This document shows positions 18,381 through 27,500 of a DNA stretch of 64,000 bases, in pieces (positions within the stretch are counted from its first letter, which is position 1; each line of letters starts with the position of its first letter). Made by a program: the position numbers and the translations under genes. The stretch spans positions 1-64,000 of the forward strand of contig NZ_JAHCQH010000016.1 of the NCBI RefSeq assembly GCF_018449475.1, given 5' to 3'. Source of the stretch: Ancylobacter radicis (GTDB taxonomy: Bacteria > Pseudomonadota > Alphaproteobacteria > Rhizobiales > Xanthobacteraceae). The notes beneath the pieces were generated by a model. That model made no database searches. It saw only the letters and a program-made list of their open reading frames with translations, and was not told the origin of the DNA.

Positions 18381-19661
18381 TCAGCGGGTCATCCAGTGCA
18401 GCGGCCACAGGACGATCTGCGGGAAGGCCACCAGCAGGAACATCACGATGGTCTGGGCGATGAGGAAGGGCAGCACGCCGCGGATCACGCCGCTCATCGG
18501 GACCTTGGCGACGCCGCAGACCACGTTGAGCACGGTGCCGACCGGCGGCGTGACCAGACCCAGCGCGTTGTTCATGATGAACAGAACACCGAAATAGACC
18601 GGGTCGATGCCCGCCTGCTTCACCACCGGCATCAGTACCGGGGTGAGGATCAGCACGGTCGGGGTGAAGTCGAGCGCGGTGCCGATGATGAACACCAGCA
18701 CCATCAGTATCGCCATCAGCAGGATCGGGCTGTCCATGAAGGGTTCGACGAAGCCGGCGAGCTGCTGGGGGATGTCCGCCGTGGTGATCAGCCAGGCCGA
18801 AACGCCGGCCGCCGCCACCAGGAACATGATCACCGCCGTCGTTTCCGCCGCGCGATAGATCAGGTGGAACAGGTCGCGTAGCTTGATCTCGCGGTAGATG
18901 AACACGCCGACGAACAGCGAGTAGACGGCGGCGATGACGGCGGCTTCGGTCGGTGTGAAGATGCCGAACTTGAGGCCACCGATGATGACCACCGGCAGCA
19001 GCAGCGCCCAGAAGGCGTCGCGGGTCTCGATGAGCCGCTCCTTCATCGAGCGGCGCGGCTCGACGCGCGGGTTGTCTTTCTTGATGCACCAGCGCCAGGC
19101 CAGCATGATGGCGATGCCCATCATCACCCCCGGCACGATGCCGGCGATGAACAGCTTGGTGATCGACACGCCGCCGGTCACGCCGAAGATGATCATGCCG
19201 ATCGAGGGCGGAATCACCGGGGCGATGATGCCGCCGCAGGCGATGAGGCCGCAGGAGCGATTCACGTCATAGCCGGACTTGCGCATCAGCGGGACGAGCA
19301 CGGAGGCGAGCGCCGCCGTATCCGCGACGGCCGAGCCCGAGAGCGAGGCCATGATCACCGCCGCCATCACCGCGACATAGCCGAGGCCGCCGCGAATATG
19401 ACCGACCCAGGCCATGGCCATGGTGATGATGCGCCGGGTCATGCCGCCGGCATTCATGAACTCGCCGGCGAGCATGAAGAACGGAACGGCCAGCAGCGGG
19501 AAGCTGTTGGCGCCGTCCCACATGTTCTGGATGATGATCTGCGGGTCGGTGATGCCCATGTAGAACATCATGGCGAGACCGCAGCCGATCAGCGCGAAGG
19601 CGACCGGCATGCCGAGCGCCATCAGGCCCAGCAGCGAACCGATGAAGACGAAGACGATCAT
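18381..19661 (-). CDS. TRAP transporter large permease (DctM)
   Basis: A 426-residue inner-membrane protein with about a dozen membrane segments, starting MIVFVFIGSLLGLMALGMP. It contains the TRAP-typical VPFFMLAGEFMNAGGMTRRI, SGSAVADTAAL and GLVTPPVGTVLN motifs. It forms the translocation channel with DctQ and uses the sodium or proton gradient. ATG 19661 overlaps the dctQ stop by four bases. A longer open frame upstream overlaps dctQ and is not used. The substrate is probably an acid sugar, judged from the surrounding enzymes. Confidence 0.95.
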   Translation of the reverse strand: MIVFVFIGSLLGLMALGMPVAFALIGCGLAMMFYMGITDPQIIIQNMWDGANSFPLLAVPFFMLAGEFMNAGGMTRRIITMAMAWVGHIRGGLGYVAVMAAVIMASLSGSAVADTAALASVLVPLMRKSGYDVNRSCGLIACGGIIAPVIPPSIGMIIFGVTGGVSITKLFIAGIVPGVMMGIAIMLAWRWCIKKDNPRVEPRRSMKERLIETRDAFWALLLPVVIIGGLKFGIFTPTEAAVIAAVYSLFVGVFIYREIKLRDLFHLIYRAAETTAVIMFLVAAAGVSAWLITTADIPQQLAGFVEPFMDSPILLMAILMVLVFIIGTALDFTPTVLILTPVLMPVVKQAGIDPVYFGVLFIMNNALGLVTPPVGTVLNVVCGVAKVPMSGVIRGVLPFLIAQTIVMFLLVAFPQIVLWPLHWMTR

Positions 19662-20239
19662 GACGCCGCCCCTTTGCGGGTGCTCTGGTCCGCGAGCTCG
19701 TGCTCGATGTCGTGAATCTCGGACATCCCCTCCTCGTTCACGTCGATGAGTTCGTCCTCCGCGACATGGCCGAGGGCGAGGCGAACGAGATTGGCCATGC
19801 AGATGAGGGCGATGGCGGTTGAGGTGACGTAGCTCACGCCATAGACCCAGAGCGTCGAGATCTGCGCGACGGGCGACGAATTGCCGGCAATGATGTCGTG
19901 CTGCAGCCAGGTGCCGTAGAGCATATAGAGGCTGCACACGAGCATGATGGCTTGGCTGATGCCCCAGCACAGCTTGCGGCCCAGCAGCGGCAGGGCCCGC
20001 ACCACCAGATCGACGCCCAGATGCGCGCGCCGGTGCAGACCGACGATGGCGCCGAGGAAGGTCAGCCAGACGAAGGCGAAGCGCGGCAGTTCGTCGGACA
20101 GGTCAATACCCGTGTTGAAGCCGAGCCTCAGCACCACATTGCCGAAAACGGTGATGAGCATGATGACCATGCACAGCACCATCACGACCTCGAGCACGCG
20201 GTAGAACGTTGCGATTGCCAACCTGAGCAGTTGGTTCAT
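19658..20239 (-). CDS. TRAP transporter small permease (DctQ)
   Basis: A 193-residue protein with four membrane segments and the DctQ signature FVWLTFLGAIVGLHRRAHLGVDLVV. ATG 20239 (MNQLLRLAIATFYRV) has GAGGTG about six bases upstream. The frame is open well beyond, but that part is low-complexity and spans the hairpin between dctP and dctQ. The soluble C-terminal tail after the last membrane segment (about 35 residues, acidic) is longer than in many DctQ proteins. Confidence 0.92.
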   Translation of the reverse strand: MNQLLRLAIATFYRVLEVVMVLCMVIMLITVFGNVVLRLGFNTGIDLSDELPRFAFVWLTFLGAIVGLHRRAHLGVDLVVRALPLLGRKLCWGISQAIMLVCSLYMLYGTWLQHDIIAGNSSPVAQISTLWVYGVSYVTSTAIALICMANLVRLALGHVAEDELIDVNEEGMSEIHDIEHELADQSTRKGAAS

Positions 20240-20309
20240 CGAGACACCTCGGGAAAGCCGAGCGCCGCTCCGTCGCCGGAAGGAAGGGGTTGCGCCGTTG
20301 AAGGGAAGC

Positions 20310-20337
20310 CCGGCGGCCCGCCTGGGCGGACCGCCGG
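20310..20337 (-). terminator. hairpin between dctP and dctQ
   Basis: CCGGCGGCCCGCC and GGCGGACCGCCGG form a 13-bp stem with one mismatch and a two-base gap, just after the dctP stop. There is no T run. In TRAP operons such a stem often stabilises the abundant binding-protein message and reduces read-through to the permease; that role is inferred here. Confidence 0.55.
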
Positions 20338-20348
20338 TTCGCGATCGC

Positions 20349-21362
20349 TCAGTTGGCGCTGCGCGCCTTCTCGATTTCGGCGTAGAAGCCGTCGACGAAG
20401 GCTTCACCGATCTGCGGCTTGAACTTCGCCACCACCGGCTTCACCTGGGCCTGGATGAGCGCCAGCTGGTCGGCGGGAACGGCGTCCACCTCAACGCCGG
20501 CTTCCTTGAACTTGGCGATGACGTCGCGATCGCCTTCGTCCAGCAGCTTGCGCTGCAGCAGGCCGGCTTCCACCGCCGCCTTGCGGATGGCGTCCTGGTC
20601 AGCGGGGGTCAGCTTGTCCCAGAACTTCTTCGAGGCCACCAGCGCCACCGGCGTGTAGACGTGGTTGGTGAGCGAGATGTACTTCTGCACTTCCTGCATC
20701 TTGTTGGCGTACATGTGCAGGAGCGGGTTCTCCTGACCGTCGATCGCCTTGACTTCCAGCGCCGGGAACACTTCGGAGAACGGCATCGGCGTCGCGTTGG
20801 CGCCGATCGTCTTCCAGGTGTCGAGGGCGACCGGGTTGGCCATCACGCGCAGCTTCAGGCCGGTGATGTCGTCGAGCTTGGTCACCGGGCGGCGGCTGTT
20901 CGACAGGTTGCGGAAGCCCATGCCGGTCCAGGTGAGGCCGACGATGCCCGAGGGCTCGACCTTGGCGAAGATCTCCTTGGAGGAGGCGCCGTCGAGCACG
21001 GCGTATACTTCCTTGGTGTTCTGGAACATGAAGGGCAGATCCCAGACCTGCACTTCCTTCACCCGCGAGGACAGCGGCGCCAGCGTGCCGATGTAGAACT
21101 CCTGCGTGCCGGCCTGCACAGCCTGAAGCTGCTTCTCGTCGCTGCCGAGCACGGCGCCGTGATAGGTCTGCACCTTCACATTGCCATTGGTGTAGGTGCC
21201 GACCAGCTCGGCGAACTTGTTCATCGACGCCGCCTGCGGATGGCTCTCCGGCATGGCGTGGCCGACCTTGGCCTTGATCTCCGCCGAGGCGGGCAGCGCC
21301 CCGAACAGGGTGGCGGCCAGCAGCGCTGCGGTGAAGGCACGGCGTCCGGTAACGGTCTTCAT
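20349..21362 (-). CDS. TRAP transporter solute-binding protein (DctP)
   Basis: A 337-residue periplasmic binding protein with a Sec signal peptide (RRAFTAALLAATLFGALPASA, cleavage about residue 27). The DctP fold motifs are visible: VGHAMPESHPQAASMNKFAELV, GSDEKQLQAVQAGTQEFY, and GLKLRVMANPVALDTWKTIGANATPMPFSEVFPAL, whose arginine normally contacts the ligand carboxylate. The ligand is probably a sugar acid (idonate, gluconate or a uronate relative), judged from the operon. The product begins 80 bases after the upstream SDR gene. Confidence 0.94.
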   Translation of the reverse strand: MKTVTGRRAFTAALLAATLFGALPASAEIKAKVGHAMPESHPQAASMNKFAELVGTYTNGNVKVQTYHGAVLGSDEKQLQAVQAGTQEFYIGTLAPLSSRVKEVQVWDLPFMFQNTKEVYAVLDGASSKEIFAKVEPSGIVGLTWTGMGFRNLSNSRRPVTKLDDITGLKLRVMANPVALDTWKTIGANATPMPFSEVFPALEVKAIDGQENPLLHMYANKMQEVQKYISLTNHVYTPVALVASKKFWDKLTPADQDAIRKAAVEAGLLQRKLLDEGDRDVIAKFKEAGVEVDAVPADQLALIQAQVKPVVAKFKPQIGEAFVDGFYAEIEKARSAN

Positions 21363-21442
21363 GGGTGTTCTCCTTGGTGCGATCTTCTTGAATGCGATCG
21401 TTTGGGGGCGATCTGGTTGCTTACGGCGTCGTCATGCGCCGC

Positions 21443-22213
21443 TTAGAGGACGGCCAGCATCCCGCCATCGACGTAGATGAGCTGGCCGTTGACGTAGTTG
21501 GAGGCGGGCGAGGCGAGGAAGACGGCGGCGCCCACCAGTTCGTCGGGCTGGCCCCAGCGGCGTGCCGGGACGCGGCCCTTGACCCAGCCGTCAAAGGCCG
21601 GGTCGTTCATCAGCGCCTCGTTCATGTCGGTCGCCATGTAGCCGGGACCGATGGCGTTGGCCTGAATGCCGTGCTGCGCCCATTCCGCGACCATGGAATG
21701 GGTCAGCGTCTTGATGCCGCCCTTCGCCGCCGTGTAGGGGGCGACGGTGGCGCGCGCCGCCTGGCTCATCAGCGAGGCGATGTTGATGATCTTACCGCCG
21801 CGACCGCGCGCGATCATGCGGCGGGCCGCCTGCTGGCTGACCAGGAAGGCGCTGGTGAGATCGACCTCGATCACCCGGCGCCAGTCGGCCGGGTCGAGAT
21901 CCACCATCGGCTTGCGGAACTGGATGCCGGCATTGTTGACGAGGATGTCGATCTCGATGCCCTCGGCGTCGAGCGCGATGAAGGCGTCGGCCACGGCGGC
22001 ATCATTGGTCACGTCGAAGGGCAGCGCATGGGCGGAAAGCCCCTCGCCTTCCAGCGTGCGGCATGCCGCTTCCGTGGTGTCGGGCTTGGTGCCGTTGAGC
22101 ACGACGCGGGCGCCCGCCTGGGCGAGGCCACGGGCGATGCCGAGGCCGAGGCCGCGGGCCGAGCCGGTGATGAGGGCGGTGCGCCCGTCGAGCGAAAAGA
22201 GCTGGGTGGACAT
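21443..22213 (-). CDS. idnO: gluconate 5-dehydrogenase-like SDR
   Basis: A 256-residue short-chain dehydrogenase. It has the NAD(P) site TALITGSARGLGLGIARGL, NNAG at ILVNNAGIQFRKPM, and the catalytic Ser-Tyr-Lys as IASLMSQ and APYTAAKGGIK. The end NGQLIYVDGGMLAVL is typical of IdnO/Gno proteins, which reduce 5-keto-D-gluconate to D-gluconate. Between IdnD and GntK in pathway order, it makes the operon a complete idonate route. It starts 13 bases after the enolase-superfamily gene stop. Substrate assignment depends on context. Confidence 0.87.
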   Translation of the reverse strand: MSTQLFSLDGRTALITGSARGLGLGIARGLAQAGARVVLNGTKPDTTEAACRTLEGEGLSAHALPFDVTNDAAVADAFIALDAEGIEIDILVNNAGIQFRKPMVDLDPADWRRVIEVDLTSAFLVSQQAARRMIARGRGGKIINIASLMSQAARATVAPYTAAKGGIKTLTHSMVAEWAQHGIQANAIGPGYMATDMNEALMNDPAFDGWVKGRVPARRWGQPDELVGAAVFLASPASNYVNGQLIYVDGGMLAVL

Positions 22214-22226
22214 GAGCGGGTCTTTC

Positions 22227-23426
22227 TCAGAGCGCGCTGCGGCGGCGGGTGATGTCGGGGCGCGTGAAGACTTCAGGGCGCAGTTCGAGGCCGAGGCCGG
22301 CGCCTTCCATCGGGTAGGCGAAGCCGTTCTCGATGCGCGGCAGGTTGGTCACCAGCTCGGTGTACCAGCCGCGATAGAAGGCGCGGACGGACTCCTGGAT
22401 CAGCGTGTTGGGCTGGCTGAACGAGCAATGGATCGCCGCGGCGAAGGCCACGGGGCCGGTGCAGTCATGCGGGGCGAAGGGGCGGTGATAGGTGTCGGCC
22501 TGGGCGGCGATCTTGCGGCCTTCGGTCAGGCCGCCGGTCCAGCACAGATCGACCATCACCACACCGACCGCGTCGACATTCAGGAAATCCTGATAGGCAA
22601 AGCGCGAGCCGAGCGTCTCGCTGGCGCAGACCCACACATCGGTGGAGCGGGCATATTCGGCCAGCGCCTGCGGCGAATTCATGCGGATCGGGTCTTCGTA
22701 CCAGGTGGGGGCATAGGGCTCGAGCGCGCGGGCGATCTTCTTGGCGGTGGGCAAGTTCCACAGCGAGTGGAACTCGACCATGATCTCCATCTTGTCGCCG
22801 ACCGCCTTGCGGATCTTCTCGAAGGGCTGGATCGCCGTCTTCATCTGCTCGGCGGTAATGTAGTTGCCGCCGGTCTCGATGCCGGCCGGGTCGAAGGGCC
22901 AGATCTTCATGGCGGTGATGCCGTCGTCGAGCAGGCTCTCGGCCAGCTCGTCGGCCCGGTTCATGAAGGCGTCGAGATCCTCATAGGGGCCCTCGCTCGC
23001 GCCGAGGCCCCAGGTGGAGACCGGCTTGATGCTCGTGGAACGTACATATTTGTAGCCGGCGCAGGTGTTGTAGAGGCGCAACTTGTCATGGGCGAGCCCG
23101 CCCAGCATCTGATGGACCGGCTGGTTGCAGACCTTGCCGAAAATATCCCACAGCGCGAAGTCGATGGCGGAGGCGGCACGGTACTCGACGCCGGTCGAGG
23201 CCTGCGCCAGCGGCAGGTTCACCATTTCACGGTTGAGCGCCTCGATGCGCAGCGGGTCGCGGCCAAGAAGCCGGCCGGCCAAGGTGTCATGAATGTGCGC
23301 CTCGACCGCGCCGGCGCCATAGAAGGTCTCGCCAAGGCCGATCACGCCCTCGTCGGTGTGAACATGCACCCAGAGCAGATTGGCGAATTCGGCGACGCGT
23401 ATGGTCTCGATGGCTGTGATTTTCAT
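22227..23426 (-). CDS. enolase-superfamily acid-sugar dehydratase or cycloisomerase
   Basis: A 399-residue protein of the mandelate racemase/muconate lactonizing group. An N-terminal capping domain (KITAIETIRVAEFANLLWV) precedes the barrel. The three metal ligands are seen in IMVEFHSLW, TWYEDPIRM and VCASETLGSR. A His-Asp dyad is suggested by VMVDLCW and APHDCTGP. The usual KxK is reduced to one lysine in AMKIWPFD. In TRAP-linked operons these enzymes dehydrate aldonates or uronates or open sugar lactones. The exact reaction here is not predictable by eye. ATG 23426 begins the conserved MKITAIE; upstream in-frame codons are not family-like. Confidence 0.83.
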   Translation of the reverse strand: MKITAIETIRVAEFANLLWVHVHTDEGVIGLGETFYGAGAVEAHIHDTLAGRLLGRDPLRIEALNREMVNLPLAQASTGVEYRAASAIDFALWDIFGKVCNQPVHQMLGGLAHDKLRLYNTCAGYKYVRSTSIKPVSTWGLGASEGPYEDLDAFMNRADELAESLLDDGITAMKIWPFDPAGIETGGNYITAEQMKTAIQPFEKIRKAVGDKMEIMVEFHSLWNLPTAKKIARALEPYAPTWYEDPIRMNSPQALAEYARSTDVWVCASETLGSRFAYQDFLNVDAVGVVMVDLCWTGGLTEGRKIAAQADTYHRPFAPHDCTGPVAFAAAIHCSFSQPNTLIQESVRAFYRGWYTELVTNLPRIENGFAYPMEGAGLGLELRPEVFTRPDITRRRSAL

Positions 23427-23584
23427 GAGATCTTGCAAGAGGCTCTGAGGGCGCAAAAAGCCGTCGCCCGCCCGCGAGGGCGAAGCTGGCCGATGGATCG
23501 GAGATGAAGTGCATGGGCCGGCCGAAGCTGCACGTGGCAGCCCGCGGGGCGCAGGCGATCAGCGGCGCGAGATGCGCAGCGCGC

Positions 23585-24406
23585 CTATGTCAGGGCGATC
23601 CGGGCATGGCGTTCCTCCAGGATTTCATCGTTTTTGTTGGGGTCGAGCTCTCGATCGGCTCGTTGTTGGGCATCTGCGACGCTGGCTGTCTGGGCCGGCG
23701 TGCGAAAGGCTTCAGGATCCGCGCTCAGCAATTGGCGCATGTCGTGTTCCGCGTCATCCAGAAGCTCGATTATGGCGTCGCCGGCGTCGGACGGACGCCG
23801 CTGCTCGATGGCTTCACAGACCCGGCGATGCAGCGGCAGCGAGTGCACGCGACCACCGGGAACGGCGGAGACCCGCTCGAAACAGATGCGAAGCACCGTC
23901 GACATCACGCTTTGCAACTGAGTCACAAAGGGATTGGCGCAGGCGCGGATGATGGTGCTGTGAAATTCGAGGTCGGCGGCGACATAGTCGCCCTGGCCGT
24001 CGACGGCGGCGGCCATCGCCTCATAGGCCGCGCGCAGCGCCTTCAGTTCGGCCGGCTGCGCGCGCTGGGCGGCCAGGCGGGCGGCGGCGGGCTCGATGAT
24101 GCGGCGCAGTTCCATGATGTCGGAGCCGAGGGCAAGATCGACCCCATTGGCATCGGCGCGCCAGATCATCACCTCCGGGTCGAGCAGGCTCCAGCGGCTT
24201 TGCTCCAGCACCACCGTGCCGGTGCGACGGCGCGCCTCCAACATCCCCTTTGACGCCAGGCCCTTGATCGCCTCTCGCAGCACGATACGGCTGACGCCCA
24301 GTTGAGCGCACAGCAGGGGTTCAGCCGGAATCACCTGGCCCGGGCGATAGCGGCCCGAACAGATGTCCTTCCCCAGTCGCTCAAGGGTGTCGTGATAGAG
24401 GGTCAT
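23585..24406 (-). CDS. GntR-family (FCD) regulator of the acid-sugar operon
   Basis: A 273-residue FadR-subfamily regulator. The winged helix is at residues 8-70 (GRYRPGQVIPAEPLLCAQLGVSRIVLREAI), and the FCD ligand domain follows with the metal-binding pattern LEFHSTIIRACANPF and PLHRRVCEAI. It resembles regulators of galactonate and gluconate genes. It is first in the leftward operon. Its ATG lies one base from a perfect 24-bp palindrome and there is no Shine-Dalgarno sequence, so the message may be leaderless. The C-terminal tail (about 30 residues, charged) extends beyond the domain. Confidence 0.9.
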   Translation of the reverse strand: MTLYHDTLERLGKDICSGRYRPGQVIPAEPLLCAQLGVSRIVLREAIKGLASKGMLEARRRTGTVVLEQSRWSLLDPEVMIWRADANGVDLALGSDIMELRRIIEPAAARLAAQRAQPAELKALRAAYEAMAAAVDGQGDYVAADLEFHSTIIRACANPFVTQLQSVMSTVLRICFERVSAVPGGRVHSLPLHRRVCEAIEQRRPSDAGDAIIELLDDAEHDMRQLLSADPEAFRTPAQTASVADAQQRADRELDPNKNDEILEERHARIALT

Positions 24407-24407
24407 G

Positions 24408-24431
24408 CATTCATCATACGTATGATGAATG
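24408..24431. promoter_or_regulatory. perfect 24-bp palindrome, GntR operator candidate
   Basis: The half-site CATTCATCATAC is followed at once by its exact reverse complement, centred at 24419/24420. The palindrome ends one base before the start codon of the GntR gene, so a bound dimer would cover the translation start and any promoter -10 region. FCD-type GntR operators are palindromes of this sort, but usually shorter. I saw no second full copy in the operon. Confidence 0.8.
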
Positions 24432-24563
24432 GCCCGTCAATGCCTGCCGCCGCTCCGACCCATCAACATACATGGCCCCCCGAGACCTATTTCGCTCTCC
24501 TGGCGAGGGGGACGAGTTTGTGGACCATCAGGTGCTACGACGTCAGGGCGTGGACCATCGGGT

Positions 24564-27500
24564 TTACCAGCGCAGGCGTAGGCTCCCACTGGCGCCGACA
24601 ACCGAATAGCCGTCGCCGAATTGTGCATCAAAGCCCGCCGACACGGTGAGATTTGAGCCACTCGTCACCGTCATGCCGGCATGAAGATCCAGCGCGTTCT
24701 CCATGACGGGGATGGCGGTGCCGGAGAAGCTTAACTCCGGCAATTCGGCGAAGCTGCGCGACACATCGCGGTCCGGGCTGAAATCGTGCATCCAGGCGGC
24801 GCGCAGGAAGGGCGCGTACCGACGCCCGTCCGCTCCCTGCCAGACCGTGTCGAGCTGCACGCCCAGATAGGCCGGCAGGGCGGTGATGCTGGTGGAGTCG
24901 TAGGTAAGGCCGGCCCCAAGACTGCCGAAGCTCTCGGTCGCCGAGTCCAGCCAGAGCTGCATCGGCTCGAAGGCGGCGAACGGGGTCAGCGTCACCCCGC
25001 CCGGCAGTTCCAAGCTGTAGCCGATCTCGATGCGTCCGCCCGCGACGGTGCCGCCGAGCTCGACATCGGTGGAGAGGCCAAGGCCGAGATCGTAGAGGTT
25101 CCGGTCGAAGTCGGACTGGCCATAGCCGACGGTGGCGATGGCAGAGAGATAGCCGGCGCCGGCACGGTAGAGCGCATAGGCACTGATGCTGCCGTAATTA
25201 GTGGAGGCGCTCGCGCCATACTCATCCGCCGAGAGGCTGCTGGCGGAGAAGCTCCCGGCAAAGCCGGCCACGATCGGCTGGTCAGGCAATTCCCCATCGG
25301 CGCCGATGGTCACGCCGATCAGCGAACCGGAGAGCCCGCCGCCCGTGGTCGCGCTGCCGATCGGCGCGAGCCAGAGATAGGACGCGGTCGGCGTGCTGGC
25401 AGAGGTCGCCGCGTTGACCGACGAGTCGCGCAGGGACACGGTGGGGAAGGACGCCTGGCGGAAAGACTCCTGGCGGAAGGTCTGGTCGAAGCGCCAGCGG
25501 TCCATCTGGTCGGTGATGCTCGCCATCGAGGCCGAGGCGGCATTGATGAAGCTCTGCGGCACCAGCGAAACCGCGCCGCCGCCGACCGTCTGGTAGGCCG
25601 TTTCCAGGTCGTCCACCGAGGCGATGCCGAGCAGCACCGGCACGATGGTCTCGAACAGGGGGGACGAACCGGCGGTCTGGATATCTCCGATAACAGCGCC
25701 GATGGTCTGGGCGGCCGGCGAGAGGCCGGGCGGGGTGAAGTCCAGGGTCGTCTGGAGGTTCAGCACGGAGCTCGAACCGAGCAGCGCGAAGTCCAGGATC
25801 GCAGTATTGCCCAGCGCCACCAGATTGGTGGTGGACAGGCCGCCGGCGGCGGAAAGGAACGGCGTGGTGTAGGTGCCCGGCATGGCGCGTCCGGGCCGGT
25901 AGATGACGCCGAGCACGCCACCTGAGAGGCTGGCGGTGCCGCTCACGCCATATTGGTCGGAAGCGAGCGACTGCTGGTCCATCCGCACCACGAGAACGCC
26001 GGTCGAGGTCTGCACGAAGCTGCCATTGATGGCGACCGTGCCGAGATTGGAGGAGCCGCTGCGCAGCAGGCCCTCATTGCGCAGCACGCTGCTGCCGCCG
26101 CCGAGATCGAGCGAGGAACCGGCGCGCAGGGTGCCCGAGGCGAGGTTCACGAGCGAGTTGGTGAAGCCGGAATCGAGCGAGATGTTTCCGAACAGGTCGC
26201 CGCCATTGGAGACATCGGTGAAGCCGCCGCTGGCGCGGATGGCCATGCCCTCGGCGCCGTCGACGGTGGAGAGCCGGCCGTCATTGTTGATGTAGTTCTC
26301 GGAGCCGACGCTGGTGATCGCCGTGCCGCCCGCGCCGCCGATGACCGCGGCGCCCGAGGCGATGTTGATGATCGGGTCGCCATAGTTCTGGGCATTGATG
26401 CCGTTCGACCCTGCGCCGGTGGCGACGATCGAGCCGCTGCCGACGACACTCACGGTCACCTTGCCCGAATTGGCGGGCGTGCCGTTCACCAGTTCGGCGG
26501 TCGTGCCGTTCATGACGAGGCCGCCGCCATTGCTGACGGACTGGGCGATGACGCCATCCGCGCCGGCACCAGTGGTGGTGATCGACCCGGACACCGTCAC
26601 GGTGACGGAAGCGCCCGTGCCGTCGCCACCGCTGGCGGTCCAGCTCGTGGCCGCGTCGCTCAGCACCACGCCGCCGCCGCCGCCGATCGACTGGGCGATG
26701 ACGCCGGCCGCATTGGTGCCGCTGGTGGCGATGTTGCCGTTGATGGTGAGCGACACCGCCGCGCCATCGGCTTCTGTGCTGTTGGCGGCGAAGCTGACTT
26801 GACCGGGAGCGCCGACGACCACGCCGCCACCGCCGCCGATCGACTGCGCGAGGATGCCAACGGCACCGACGCCGGTGGTGGAGATCAGCGTGTTCACGTC
26901 GGTGGTGACGGTGACGGTGTTGCCGGCGCCGCCGCCCGTGCCGCCGAGCGTTGCCGTGCTCGCCGGGACGGTGGAGAGGCCGCCGCCGCCGCCGATGGAC
27001 TGTGCCAGCATTCCGATGGCGAAGTCGCCGGTGGTTGAGAGCGTGTACTGCGCCCAGGTGGACGAGACGATGCCGGCGTCACCGCCCGCGCTGCCGCCGA
27101 GCGTCACGCTCGCCTCGCTGGCGCTGCCGAAGCCCGGGGCTGCCGCGATGCCACCGCCACCGCCGATCGACTGGGCGATCATGCCGACCGCCCGCGCGCC
27201 CGTCGTCTGGATCGGGGCATAGGAGACGAGCGAGACCGCGCCACCTCCGCCGCTACTGGTGCCGAGCGTACCGAGCTGGACGGTGCTGCCGGAATCGAAG
27301 GATGGGCTCCCGCCTCCGGCGACAAGACCGGACAGGCCGCCGCCCCCGCCTATGGACTGGCCGACCATGCCATAGGATTCGACGCCGCTCGTGGCGAGGT
27401 TCCAGTAATTGGTCACCGTGACGGCCTCGCCGGCGCCGGTGACGCCATTCGAACCGCCGAGCGACAGGGTGGCGGAGGACGTGGCAAGGTTCGCGTCGAG

